Shown here in pieces: positions 10,245 to 22,531 of a stretch of DNA of 64,000 bases. The stretch is taken from assembly GCF_000004825.1 (NCBI RefSeq), contig NW_008805075.1:683788-747787 (forward strand), in the 5' to 3' direction. The translations under genes were made by a program, and so were the position numbers. This DNA comes from Heterostelium album PN500 (lineage: Eukaryota > Evosea > Eumycetozoa > Acytosteliales > Acytosteliaceae). The number at the start of each line of letters is the position of its first letter. The first letter of the stretch is position 1. A model generated the notes under the pieces. That model saw only the letters and a program-made list of their open reading frames with translations, ran no database searches and had not been told where the DNA came from.

Positions 10245-12504
10245 TTAATTTATTCTTTTAAATATTCTGTTAAATGAATCACTTTCATATTCCAATTGGA
10301 ATTTAAAAGTGACTGATGGTTTTTTAATCCATTGTTCTAGGAATGGTAGGGTTCCAGTACCATTCTGATATAGGCGTATCAATCTAATGTTGGGAAGTTG
10401 ATTGGAAATGTCGATGAGAATATCTTTTAGGTTCTTAGCTGGCACTGAGTAAAAGATCGTCAAGATTTCAGCTCTAGGGAATTGCTTGACTTTGTCAACT
10501 ATATCAATACTTAGATTGCCCTCGATGCGTTTGATTTGGTTGACACTAACTAACTTTTCAGCATGAGGATTTAAATACAGAATCTTGGTACAGTTTGGAA
10601 CGGTGTAGGCAGCTTCGCTACGGTAATTGTACGATATTTGCAGAGAGTTCTTTACAGTTGTTTTTATCTGCTGGAAGATATCGGTGGCGAACACACTGTC
10701 CGTAAGAACTTTAACCACTGAGGAACGCGCAATGTAATTCAACAGATTCTTTGTCATGAGATCGTTAAATTCATAGTTTGTGCTGTCTTCGTTGATAATT
10801 AGAGAAGTCAAATGAGAACAATTTACACGAAGAGTGTCAAGAAACTCTTGGCTCATCAGCAGCTTTCTTGGAGTAGTTAATTTGCGCAACGATGGTGTAT
10901 TCGAACACAATGGAATTGCCTGCTCCACTGTAATCTGTTGTGGTAACACCAACTGCTCTACTTGATCGAGGGAACCAAGAATTTCACCGAATTTCAATTT
11001 GGGATCGTAGTTCTTGTAGATGAGATATTGAATTGATTTGAGAGGACACCAAGGATACTCGATCTTGGTTAGGAAGTTGGTATTTAGTCGTTGAGTCAAC
11101 TCGAAAGGAACGATCGGCAAGATGTGAGTGGATACCAATCTAAAGATTGACTTTGATAGTAGACAAAGATCCAATATTTTCTTGAGAAGTGGTCTCGATC
11201 TCAAGAATATGAGTTTAGATAGCCACAATTCATAGGTGCACATGTGTCTCAAAATCTTCACCACCAACAAATTCGAGAATGTCATTGTACTTGGATCTCT
11301 AGATATTATTCTAACATCAGCATCATTCTTCTTATTTCTTCTTAAACTATTATTTCTAATACCATTATTATTATTACTATTGTCACTATTATTATTATTA
11401 TTTCTAACATTCTTTCTTCTTCTATTATCATTAATATTATCAGTCGACTGTTGTTCAATAGGTAAAGATAATATCATAGGTATAGGTTGTTCTAACGAAG
11501 TGAAGAGTGAAGATGATGCAGACTCTAAACTATTAGGTGTATTTGAAATGGATGGTGCTTGTAGTGGTTGTATTTGTTGTTGTAATTGAAGTTGTTGCTC
11601 CTGTTGCTCTAACTGTCTCTGAGCTCTCAAAAGAGATATCTCCTTAACGATCTGATGCTTCTTTTTATCTACAACAGATAGTCCCATAGTCACTGCCAAT
11701 GCCTGAACTTCTTCAGGAGTCATTGCACGGAGATCACCATCTTTCTTAATAGTACCATTTCTACTTCCAGAATCCTTTAACTTATTGTTTTTTGTTGGTC
11801 TATTATTCCTGTTGTTGTTATTAATATTACTTGTTGTCGTTGTATTTACATTCATAGGTAACAATAATTCACTATTATTACTACCAATACTAACACTACT
11901 AATATCAGGTGATATATTGGTGTTATTTGTGGTTGTTGTTGTAGTCATTGTTGTCGTCGTCGTCGATGTATGGATGTCATTCATTTCGACATCATTGTCA
12001 TTAGCAGTGGTTGACGTAAATGTTATTTGGTCAGAAGTTAGAATGGTAGTTTCAACAACAATATCACCTTCATTTTGCATGTCACTAGTGATATCATTAC
12101 CAACATCATTAATAACCCTATTATTACCATTAGAACTGTCTGTTAAGATCCCACTTCCCGCTGATCTTTGTTGTAGACCTGAATGATATGACAGAATGTT
12201 TAAAGTCTCTTCGTCACTAGCAGATAGCCCATCGACAAAGACCGATAGTCTTTTGATACATCCATTTATATGTAACAGTAACGACAACTGATCTAATTAT
12301 ATATACTTTAGATGTTAGATTATCAAATTAAATCACCCATAGATATATACCCTCTCATCCCAACTCAAAAACCAAGATTTCTTTGTTGTTTTGATTGTTG
12401 TTTTTAACCTTTTTTAATTACATACTTGTGGAATGATGACATATAGGACATTCACCCTTAACTATACAATTACTTATTATTTGATAGAAATACTTCTCTT
12501 CCAT
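10245..12504 (-). CDS. UBZ4-like zinc finger plus SAP protein, F-box/LRR-like C-terminal half
   Basis: Two exons, 12504-12426 and 12292-10245, give 708 aa. The long exon has no ATG at its upstream end; adding the small 5' exon with intron GTATGT...ATTAG supplies one and preserves frame. The join creates C19-x2-C22-x11-H34-x3-C38, the spacing of Rad18-type UBZ4 ubiquitin-binding fingers. A SAP-like segment follows (TPEEVQALAVTMGLSVV, about residue 215), flanked by Thr, Asn and Gln runs. The C-terminal half resembles the F-box-like/LRR half of the 5180-6694 product (shared WCPLKS). UBZ then SAP is the order seen in Rad18, but there is no RING finger here. A ubiquitin-reading nuclear adaptor is a reasonable guess, not shown. 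Confidence 0.75.
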
Positions 12505-12961
12505 TTGGAGTTGTTGTTAACTATAATAACAAAAAAAAAAATCACAATTGTGAACAATATCAAAATTTTGATTTTGAACAAACATATTTGAAGTTCCTCC
12601 AGACTTTTAAAGAGAATTCTTTAAAATAAAAGATATTCAATGATTGATTTTAACACAACTTAAACATTCAAAAAAAAAATAATTAATTATTCATTTATTT
12701 TTATGTTTTTGGATCTTGGATCGATCGACGATTTAATTGATTGGTGTAATAGTTTATTTGAAACAAAATTAGACTATTTTTATTATCTTTTTTTTTAAAA
12801 AAAAAAGATATCTAACAATAAATAATATATAATAATTATTTGTTGTTGTTGTTTTTTGTATAATCATAATATACAAAGTATGAATAGTAATCATCATTAA
12901 CTAAGGATATTAATATATACATGTATATATAGACAATGATAAGATGATGATAAATGATAAA
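12505..12961. other. Intergenic spacer, promoter side of UBZ/SAP gene
   Basis: 457 bp, AT-rich, with poly-A/T runs, a GATCGATCGA palindromic phrase near 12720 and TG-rich repeats near 12840. No gene recognised. Confidence 0.5.
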
Positions 12962-13860
12962 CTATGGTGATAATCTCTTTGTAATCCATTTACCATGTGA
13001 AATAGGATCGATACTTTGAGCATCGAGATTCAAAATCGATTCACGTTTATATTTGATGCGGTCGTGTATTCTTCCACCTTTGCCTTGCCAAAACTCAAAG
13101 GAGGTCGGTATGATTCGCCAGCCTCCCCAGAACTCTGGAGGTGGCACTTCACTGCTCTCGTACTTTTTCTCGAGTAAATAGGTATCTTCTGTCAACTTGT
13201 GTTTGGTGACCTCGGAACTCTGGAATTCCGATACCCATGCACCAATCTGACTCTGCTTTGGACGCGTCTTGAAGTAGGCATCGCTCTCTTCACGCGAAGT
13301 CTTCTCAACGGTGCCCTCGATGCGTATCTGTCGCTGCGACCAATAGAATGTCACCGCTGCATAGGGATTCTCGAGTAACTCCTTCGACTTCCTACTATTA
13401 TAGTTTGTAAAGAATACAAATCCTTTTTCATCGAAATATTTAAGTAATACCTATTTGTTTGTTTGTTTGTTTGTTTGTTTTATTTGAAGATTTATAAAGG
13501 TTAGTATTATTCTTATTGATTGATTGGTTGGTTGATTGATTAGTTACATACAATTCTACCTGATGGTTTACCATCTTTGGTAGCGGTACAAAGATGCATT
13601 GCGTTTGGTTCTGATACGTTTTTCCAGAGGATTTCATCTTCGAACCATCGATCGAATTGCTTGAATGGACTCTCGAGGAGACTGTTCTCCTCAAGGTTTC
13701 CAAGACGATAGTCCTCTCTCATACTTGATAATAATGGGCTTGACATCATAGTCTTTTCATGATGTAACTCGTTACTACTATTGCTATTACTACTATTACT
13801 GTGTTGTTGTTGTTGTAGTTGTTGTTTATCAAATCTTGTAATATGATTCTTAGCTTGCAT
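12962..13860 (-). CDS. pnpo: Pyridoxamine 5'-phosphate oxidase
   Basis: Two exons, 13860-13552 and 13450-12962, give 265 aa, the usual PNPO length. The FMN enzyme oxidises pyridoxamine or pyridoxine 5'-phosphate to pyridoxal 5'-phosphate, the last step of vitamin B6 synthesis and salvage. After a Gln/Ser/Asn-rich leader (residues 1-45) come MREDYRLGNL, P-F-KQFDRWFEDE, MHLCTATKDGKPSGRIVLLK (spanning the intron), FFTNYNSRKSKEL, FYWSQRQIRIEG and the signature FEFWQGKGGRIHDR, ending ITKRLSP like other family members. The exon join falls at RI|VLLK and keeps phase. The 101-bp intron holds (TTTG)n and (TTGA)n repeats. The leader is low complexity rather than a clear targeting peptide. Confidence 0.93.
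13453..13480. repeat. (TTTG)n microsatellite in the pnpo intron
   Basis: About seven TTTG units next to the 3' splice site of the pnpo intron (minus-strand sense CAAA). It lies within the intron and does not affect coding. Confidence 0.8.
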
Positions 13861-15399
13861 AACTAACTAAATTATATTAATAAATAAATATGTAAAAAAA
13901 AAGTAAATAAATAAAAAAGAATAACAAATAAATGATTATATTGTTTTGTGAAAATGAATGATTATGTATATATATATATATTTAAATTATTGATGATTTA
14001 CATGTAATAAAACAAAATATTTAATCAAGGTAAAAAAAAACAAATGTTTTTATCTTTTTCTTTTTCTTTTTATTTTATTGTTTTAATCTTTTTGTTTAAA
14101 TGATTATATTTATATAAAATACATATATTTTAATGTAAAAATAATCGTTTGAAAAAGAAAAAACAGATTTTTCGAACTAAACGTGTTGTGTTTTCTTTTG
14201 ATGTGTGTTTATGATGGTGAATTGGGGGACAGGTATGGTAGGTAGATTAAACAGATAGATAATTTTATTTTATGTTTCGTTTTTATATAACTAATTGATT
14301 TTATATAATGATTTAAAAAGTAAGAATACGAATAATTTAATAAATTAAATTAAATTAAATTTTTGTTTAATATTCATGTGTATTGTTTAATTAAATTTCT
14401 TGCCAAGTTCTGAAAAAAATCGGAGGTTCTTTTTAAAAAAAAAAACAAAACCATATTAATTTCCTTATTTGGCCCAGAGTTTGAACCTGTTTTTTTTTTT
14501 TTAAAAAAAACCCAAGAACAACTCCATCCTTTTATGTAAATGGTTATTTATATTGTTCTAATCAATTATTTAAAAGAGATATTTTTTGTATCACCCTTTC
14601 GAATATTTATTTGAGAGACTTTGATGGATTCAAAGCCCGGGCATTAATTTTTTGAAAAACGAAAAAATTTTGATCCACACTAACTTCACAAAGACTTCTT
14701 GTTGATGAGAAAAATATGCACACAACCGTATCATCGAATTTTTGTGGCAGCAATAAAAAAAAAATTAAAAAAAAATCAAAAAAATATTTTGTTTGAAAAA
14801 TAAAAAAAAAATAATCAATCAACATCATTTTTCTTGTCAAATAATTAAATATCGATTTTTTAATAACATATATTAATGTAAGAAGAATAGAGTGCAGATT
14901 TATAAAGTTATCATCATCATCATCATTATCGTAGTCGTCATCATCATCATCATAATCATTACAACGATCAAACAATAGCATTACATCAAATAGGAAACAA
15001 ACAAAAGTTACGCAGCAGAAAATCAACAAATAATAAAATGCGAAAATAAACAAAACAGGTTATAGAGAAGATAGACAGTTGATAATAGATCAGATTTATA
15101 ATTGTTATTATAACTTTTAACAATAGATATTTCTATATAGGATTAGCAATGATAGATCATTGCAAAAATGTAAATTAATCAGAAAATGGTTACGCATTAA
15201 AATAAAAATAAAAAATAAAAAATAAAAAATTGTTTTTTATTGGACAGTAAACAAAAGTAGATACAAATATAGCTAAATAGTAGCATAAAAATTCGTGATT
15301 GAAGATGATGATGATGATAACAATGATAAAGATAAAATAAAGAAAAATAGAAAAACAAGTGATTAACACAATAATATTGTAAAATAACTTTTAGATAAA
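13861..15399. other. 1.5-kb intergenic region, low complexity
   Basis: Two divergent promoters (pnpo to the left, the small mitochondrial-type gene to the right) separated by AT-rich DNA. It contains (TA)n near 13970, AAATT repeats near 14345, poly-A/T blocks, and a CAT/GAT-rich segment near 14910-14960. A short less AT-rich island at 14620-14760 includes CCCGGGC and an open minus-strand frame, but no recognisable protein or RNA. Nothing else supported. Confidence 0.5.
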
Positions 15400-16081
15400 A
15401 TGAGCGCTAGATTCCTCGTTGCTTTCAAACAACTCTTCGTTTCCGAACTCCCAGCCATCGCTGAAGCCTCCAGCACCACTGCCTCACCAGCTGGTAAACT
15501 CATCGGTAGGTTAAAATGATCAGTAGTTGTTAGCAATCATGATATACCAAATATAATCAAATCAAATCAAATCAAATCTACAAGTAGTTAGCTAGCTAGT
15601 TGGTTATCAACAACAAAGAATCAATTCAAATTGAATAGAATAGAATAGATAGATAAATAGATAGAAATTCAATTCCAACTGCTAGAAGAGAATAGAAACA
15701 GAACAGCAATTTAGGTAGATAAAAGACAGGAAACCAAAGAAACAACAACAACAATAATTGGAATAATGACTCTGACTTGTTGAACGGTTGATAAGATTTG
15801 ACAATGATTATAGTGGTAGATGATGAATGACAATCGACGTTGAATTTTGAAAATACTAATATCGATATATATATTTGTTAAATTTTAATTATATAGAATT
15901 CTTGAACCCACTCACTGGTGACCCAACTGCCAAGTTCATCAATTACGCTTCAGTTTTCGCTGTTGGTTACGGTCTCAACTGTGCCATCAACATGCACCAC
16001 GACCACCAAGATGTCATCTACCCATACATGAAGACAAAGAGAACCAAGACCTTGGCTCACTTGTACACCAAATCAGAGTAA
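15400..16081 (+). CDS. Small single-pass protein, probably mitochondrial (unidentified)
   Basis: Two exons, 15400-15505 and 15897-16081, give a 96-aa protein. The 391-bp intron (GTAGG...TATAG) is full of GATA, AATC and CAA simple repeats. The N-terminus (MSARFLVAFKQLF) is amphipathic and basic, like a mitochondrial presequence or matrix helix. One hydrophobic segment (YASVFAVGYGLNCAIN, about residues 50-65) is followed by a His-rich HHDHQDVIYPY and a basic tail. Codons strongly prefer C at the third position, unlike neighbouring genes, which in dictyostelids suggests high expression. Size, topology and codon bias fit a nuclear-encoded respiratory-chain or ATP-synthase accessory subunit, for example a small cytochrome c oxidase subunit. 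The exact family is not recognised. Confidence 0.75.
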
Positions 16082-17395
16082 ATTTAGTAAATTAATAATT
16101 TAATTTAGTTATAAAAAAAACCCAATAATAATATTATCAAATCACTATAATATAATATATAAAAAAATTAATTATACTCTATCACCTTAATATGTATGAT
16201 GAAATAATAATAAAATAAAAAAAAACTTTTAAAAACAATCTTTCATAGAGTTCATATAGTACTTTTTCTAGATGAAGTAATTATGTGATCTTTATTTATT
16301 CCCTTTTTGTTTATAATAAATAAAACAAAAAAGACAAGACTAGAAAGTTTTTTTTTATTTCTTAATATTTATATATCAAATTTTTTCAACAAGTTCAAAT
16401 TTTTTCAGGTTTGAACATGTTTCTCTGTGCACAGCTTAATTATTACCAGTTGTGCCTTTATACTTTTCTTTTTCACTTTTTCAGATGTTGCAAACAATTT
16501 ACTAAAAAAGGACGTTTGTGATTAAAACTTATCACGGGTGGAGGCTGGTAATGTGTTAAATTTAAGTATTTTTGATTTTTTTTTTTTTTGATTTTTTTTT
16601 TTTTTGTAAAAACCCGAACTCTTAATGATTTAGCGAAATGATTTAACAGGTTAAAAGTGAAAAAACCGATTAGACTGTTTTACAAATTTATACATTTCAA
16701 TAAACAGGCAAATAGAAATTAGATTTTTTATTTATCTGTACTCTGTATATACATTTATTTTATTTATATTACCAAATTAGGTTATTTTTAAAAGTAAAAA
16801 TTTTAGTCATTACTCTGTTTACAATTCACTTTTAAATAAAGGTATGTTTTTTTTCTACAGTTCTAATTGACAATTCAGAGAATTTAATTAATGCCCAACG
16901 ACATAAAGTTGATTGGATGAGTGGTTTGTTGATTTGATGATTTTTTAAAAAAAAGGTCGGTGGACCAACAAAAATTAAGATAAGATGAAGAAAAAAAAAC
17001 AATAAATTAAAATAAAATCAAAATGAAATGATTTTTTTTGGTTGAACATAATATTTACGACTAAAAAAATCAGTTCGTCAATCTACAAATCTTTACACAA
17101 TCAATCAACAATCATAAAGATATATAAATATAATAGTATTATTATTGAATTATTATTAACGTTAGGTTTTATTTATTTATTTATTATTTTATAACTTTTT
17201 AACTCTATAGGGAAATCAATGTAATAAATAATTATATAAATTATACAAAATTTATTTTATATATATATTATTTAGAAAAAGAAATAACAACAACAGTAAA
17301 TATAGATAGTTATAAATTTTCATCAACTATTACACAAATCCAGAGTATTTTTAAAATATTATAAATATATATATATATAATAAATATTGAAAAGA
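16082..17395. other. 1.3-kb intergenic region
   Basis: Highly AT-rich spacer between two plus-strand genes. It has a directly repeated GATTTTTTTTTTTTTT block at 16568-16605, scattered poly-T, and a (TA)n leader just before the transporter ATG. No ORF or RNA gene is supported. Confidence 0.5.
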
Positions 17396-19232
17396 ATGGG
17401 GGCTTTACCAAATCAAAACAAATCAACTACTTTTCTTGGAATTTCAAAGAATACCATCAAAAAGTGTGTTGTTATGTTTTTAATTGCCAATCTTGGATAT
17501 GGATTACAACTTTCCTATTCAACACCGGTTGCATTATCACAAACCTATTGTAAGTTGTTTAAACAATTGTTTTTCTCAAAAAGTATGTTATATTTCTAAC
17601 AATTGTAATTATTTTCATCTATTTTATTTATTTTAGTTAAGGAATTAAAAATATCAGAGGAACAATATGGACTCTTATTTTCAGTATATTCACTCCCAAA
17701 TCTGATAATGATTATTGTGGGTGGAATTCTAATCGATATTTTGGGAACCGATATCATCAGTATTATTTTTTGTGGAATCGCAGCATTCTCATCGATTTTC
17801 ACAGTGCTTTCGATGCCACATTTTAATTTGATGATGGTCGGTCGTTTCCTTCTTGGTATGGGTGGTGAAACTCTTTTGGCATGCGCAACAACAATGATTG
17901 TAAATATCATATGATAACAAAGAAAATAATCACTTGCTTTTTCATTAAAATACTAATTTAGTTTTTATCTGTTAAATAGCCATTGTTTTATTCACCAAGA
18001 GAAGTTCCAATTTGTATGGGTTTCTTGGCATGTTGGTTCTATTGGGGAAATTTAACAGCTATGTTAGCATTACCAACCATCAATTCCATCTGGGGATTCA
18101 GACCAGCTTTATGGTTAGTGGCTGCTGTCTTCATCCTGGAATTTATATTGAATTTAGTTTTATGTAAATTTAGAGAGAGATTAAAATGGTCAGGTATGTA
18201 TAATATTATTGATAGTTTGTTTGTTTACCGTCCACATCAAATATTAATATTTTGAATTCTAATAATAATTATATAGATCAAATTGATAGAAGTGCAAGTG
18301 CAGTTTCATTAAAACATATAAATAGTGAGGTTTCGATGATGAGTGAAGATAGAGATTTACAAGATCCAGATAATGAAAGTCCAACCATTTCATTGAATGG
18401 AGAACAACATGTTCAGGGTGCAATCCAATCGAAATGGGAGATTTTCGTGTACAAACTTTCCGAGGTTAAAGATATGTCTAAACGTTTATCAAAGAGATTC
18501 TGGTTATTGGCACTGATATGTTTCATTTCTTTCTACACCATGTTTGGTTTGGCTATCATCGGTACCGATGTGTTGGAGCACAAATTTGGTTACGACGAAT
18601 CGAAAGCAGCACTCATCATGGCATCGGAAGCTATGGTCAATGGAATCTTACCAATGTTTACCGGAATGTTTATTCAACGTGTTCGTGGCAGAAAGATCCA
18701 GTTGATGATTTTAGCTTGTATCCTGCTTGGCTTGGGAACTTTCTTTTTGAATGTAACCGAAGTATTCCCACTTCCATGGATCCTGCTTTGTGGTGTTGGA
18801 TTCGCATTGTTGAATACCACCCTGATGAGCTGTGTTCCTCTGCTAGTGGAAATATCGATTGTAGGAACAGCCTACGGAATCATCTGTACCAGCTATAACC
18901 TCAATATCTTCATTTTCCCACCGATTCTCGATACCATCAAACGAAGAACCAATAGCTATTATATTCCACTTTGGTTCCTTACGTTCTGTTCGATGTTGGC
19001 CATAGTATTGCTCTTGGTACTGAAGTACTTGGATATGAAAGCACCACTCAACGAATCACTTGACTCACCATACTCCACCGCTGGCATGGACAATCCACCC
19101 GAGCAAATCGTTGAGAAAGAGGAAAACCTTGGTACTATTCAAGATGAAGAGGTTGCAGATCAACATCAACCAAATATCAACAATATCGGTGATGAGGAAT
19201 ATGAACCAATTAATTCAGTAATTATATCTTAA
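17396..19232 (+). CDS. Major facilitator superfamily transporter, MFSD1-like
   Basis: Four exons, 17396-17549, 17637-17899, 17980-18193 and 18277-19232, join in phase to 528 aa. About 12 hydrophobic segments are visible: six before and six after a hydrophilic loop (residues about 215-275, from DRSASAVSLKHINSEVSMMS). MFS hallmarks include GLLFSVYSLPNLIMIIVGG...D in TM2/loop 2-3 and GRFLLGMGGETL in TM4, as in the lysosomal MFSD1 group, which exports dipeptides from lysosomes. The first ATG in good context is 17396 (AAGAATGGGG). The acidic C-terminal tail (VEKEENLGTIQDEE) is cytosolic. No predicted signal peptide is needed. Substrate and lysosomal location are inferred from family only. Confidence 0.85.
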
Positions 19233-19549
19233 ATAAACTATTGAAGACTTAAATAATACAACCAAGGACAACACAATTTTTTTCAGATACATATCTGATG
19301 ATGATTTTTTTTGAAAGTATGTTTTGTAATTTTAAATCAAAACAACACGTGCGACTAGCTTTACCTGTATTCCATTTTTTTCATTTATTTAAAGAACTAT
19401 AACTTCAATGGAGTAGTCTAATATCATCACAATTTTCAAAATTGAAATCCATACTAATATTCATTGCCATACACTCTATTGTCTGTATCCCACGATCATT
19501 TAACAAGAATAAATATAAATAGAAAAAAGTCGTGATCTTAAATTACTTT
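19233..19549. other. Intergenic spacer between convergent genes
   Basis: 317 bp between two gene 3' ends; AT-rich with no identifiable feature beyond likely polyadenylation regions on both strands. Confidence 0.5.
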
Positions 19550-21203
19550 TCATTTTATTGAGCCAGAATTAATTAATAATTCTTGAAATCGAAGTCGTGA
19601 ACCTAATAGATCTTGAACAATGAACGCAATGAATTTAGGAGTATTAGTCGCATAAACAATGAATGATTTCTCTGATAATCTTCTAAGGTGGAATGTTCTG
19701 TGGTTGGATTTGTTGCTATCGATATTGAATGTAATGGTGTTTACTGTTTTTGGTATGTATGTTGGGACAATGGCATCGTTGATGTAAATAGATCTTGTTG
19801 ATGGTGGCCATTCTTCAGGAATAATCAATTTACAATCATTCGTGAAGTAAACTGTCTCCACTGATCGAGGTATAGATCTTGGTTGTATAATTGAATTGTT
19901 ACCAAGGACAATGGATTTCAGTGATTGCGGTAGACCAATTACTTTGTGCTTGTAGTGGTTATTCATATCCAAATGCTGTAAACTATCTGGTAGTGCCATA
20001 ATTTGATTAATTGGTTTGCTCAAATTATTTGGCAAACAAAGTTTAACGAGATTGCGTGGTAGTTCTCCAATATTTGAGCTGTAATCCTCCAGCAAAGAGA
20101 GATCCAAAGTCTCCAGTTGCTCGAAACCAGAAAAGAAATTGGTCTTGAATTTAATTTTCGATTCCAATTTCAAATATTTAATATCTTTGGGTATGAGTTC
20201 TGGTGTGATCGTTTTTGGTGTGCCAGGATTTAAAAGAGTAAGATGTGTGATATATGATGGAATGTCACCTGCTTTAATGGAATAGCCATCGACAGCTACC
20301 AAACTTAGAGTTTCAATCGATTTCAAATCTCTGATGTTTTGCAACCAGCACGTTGATATTGAAACATTTTTCAATGTTAAAGGAAGTTGTGCTGTTGTGT
20401 CTGATGATTCCAAAGATTTTGTGTCAGAAACAAACACCAATCCCTCAAGATTAGGTGGGAAAGTGCCAACATCAATTTGTTGTGTAATACCATGTACCTT
20501 TAGAACTTTGAGTGTTCTGGGTAGCTGAGGAACATCAAGTGTACCAATAGGATTGGTATATTTCAATTTTTCGAGTCGTTCAGGAAGATATGATTCTTTG
20601 ATGCGATTGGGCGATGTAATCTCTTTGATATTCGACAGAGTTTTGATTCTAGCGGTTGACATTGAAGTGCTTATTACCTTCAACGAATAGATGTTGGATT
20701 GACTTATCTTTTTGAGTGCTCTATCATTCATATTTGTATCTGATATCATTTTAGTGTAGGATGGTTCAATTTGACGACATTCAAGATCACCTAGTTTGAT
20801 AATGTTAGTAATCTTATCAGTATCTTATAAACATGAATGAATCAAGATATTTACCGATAGAAATGAGGGTGTCGGACTTTTTTTCTCTATTGGGATAGGT
20901 ATATGTATAACAAATTTGCAGAACACAATTGGTTTTCGATATGAGAGATCTCTTAAATTGAGGTTTGAATGAATTCAACGAAAATAATCGATTCTTTTCA
21001 TTGTAAAAATGATTCATGTTTGATTTCTTTAATGATTTACAGTTGAACCAAAGATATTTATCTCTTTGATCGAACCATCTCTTACAGACTAAACTGAAAC
21101 AAATTCTCTCCAAGTCATTGTCTAACTCTCTTATTATTTTACTTATTAAAAGAATTGGTAGATTTATAGCTATATTGTTGTTTTTATTAATTGTATCCCT
21201 CAT
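19550..21203 (-). CDS. F-box protein with FNIP-like leucine-rich repeats
   Basis: Two exons, 21203-20855 and 20790-19550, join through a 64-bp intron (GTAAAT...ACTAG) to 529 aa. Residues about 13-50 form an F-box-like helix set (INLPILLISKIIRELDNDLERICFSLVCKRWF). The rest is a solenoid of roughly 22-24-residue units with LP/IP-x-S/T-L/V-x-x-L patterns (ALPDSLQHLDM, GLPQSLKSIVLG, SIPRSVETVYF, YIPKTVNTITF), the layout of dictyostelid FNIP/LRR proteins, although the literal FNIP tetrapeptide is absent. F-box proteins link substrates to SCF ubiquitin ligases; that role is inferred from architecture. The downstream exon also has its own ATG, but only the joined model supplies the F-box. Confidence 0.82.
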
Positions 21204-22531
21204 CTCTCTTTAAGATTGATTGAGCATTGTTATATGATACAAAATATATTGTGATATAAGCCTTATTTTTTCGAAATTTTTCAGAAAATAAATTTATAAA
21301 TCAAAATTGGATAGGAATAAATTGTTAAATGTTATTGTAGATCTCACCATGTCTAAAGAAAAAAAGAAATTAAGATTGAAATAGGTGATGTTCAATACAC
21401 CTCATTACCATTTATTTATATCAAACATCATTCATTATTGTTATAGATTTTTAAGTTTTTGCTGAACAATCAAACTGCTACAAAGTAACTTCATATCTCA
21501 ATTTCAGATTAAACTTTTAGTTCATAAATATAAAATAATAAATAATAACAGTTTTATCATCAAAATAACAACTTGCTTATTAGAATGACGAGAGATAGTA
21601 AAATAATACATGAATTTCTGATTGATGATGTTTATGATCATAAATTAATTGTTTACCAAAATTTTAAAATAGTTCTTTTTTTTTTCAGATCGGAGGAATC
21701 GAAGGAATTCGGTTGGATCTATTGTTAATCCCTAATACATCAATCAGATTTTAATATACTCTTTGTAAACAAAGAAAAAAAAAAAGAACTGGTCAATCAC
21801 GAAAAAAAAAAAAAGAACTATTTTTTATTGATCAAAAAAAAAACTGAAGTGTGTTTACCTCTAAAGGTTGTAAGATCACCTCCATAGGAGAATTATGATT
21901 GTAATTCAAATCAACCTTAAAGTGTCATAAGAATAAAAATATAAAGTTAGAAAAAAGTGGTCAAAAATAAAAATAAAAAAAAAAATATCGAAAAAAAAAA
22001 GTGGGTTTCGACTTTTTTGATCTGGTATTGGAACCCACATTTTTTTTTTTGCAAATCGGGACTGCGCATTCGATATAATTTGCTCTATTTATTTATATTT
22101 TACGATAAATCAAGATATGAAAATTATCTAAATATATAAAGAAACAATAATAATTTTATATAGGAAGATGATTTTTATTAATTTGTAAATAATGACTCAT
22201 ATTTATAATTATTTGGGAGCAAAGGGGAAAAAAAGAAAAAAAGAAAAAAGTGTACAAAGCTTTTAAAAGACACAAAAACGTTCTTTTTTTTTTTTTTTTT
22301 TGGGATGGGAAAAAAAATATCTGATCTTTAGGGTTCAAAAAGTAAGATCCATCCAACGATGTGTAAATTAGTTGTTTTTTTTACTCTTTAAATTAAAAAG
22401 ACTAAAGCCTCTCATTCATTTTATATTTAACAATAAATCATAATAGTAACTTTTATCTATTTTTTTAAATAATAAATGTTAATCAAAAATATATATATTT
22501 ATGAATAATAAAGAATAAAGTTTAAAAAAAG
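21204..22531. other. 1.3-kb intergenic region, poly-purine/poly-pyrimidine rich
   Basis: Long A and T runs (a run of about 20 T at 22284-22303 beside GA-rich sequence at 22219-22250), plus a few less biased patches: 21690-21740 (GGAGGAATCGAAGGAATTCGG region) and 21850-21890. One patch has a TTTTTTTCAG-like acceptor in front, but no partner exon or conserved frame can be defended. Confidence 0.45.

Noticed and set aside
11236-12186. Two long plus-strand open frames (117 and 133 codons) opposite the UBZ/SAP gene
   Set aside because: Mirror images of Asn/Thr/Gln repeat codons on the minus strand; Leu/Val-only products are typical antisense shadows.
14615-14640. CCCGGGC patch resembling part of a tRNA T-arm
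   Set aside because: No acceptor stem, D-arm or anticodon arm can be drawn around it on either strand.
14607-15053. Open minus-strand frame of 148 codons
   Set aside because: Composed of Phe/Asp/Asn low-complexity sequence from poly-A/T and GAT repeats; no domain, no good start context, no paralogue.
21680-21890. Possible tiny exons (TTTTTTTCAG-like acceptor and a minus-strand MEVILQPLE frame ending at a GTAAAC donor)
   Set aside because: No partner exon, no conserved product; chance splice-like sequences are common in AT-rich DNA.
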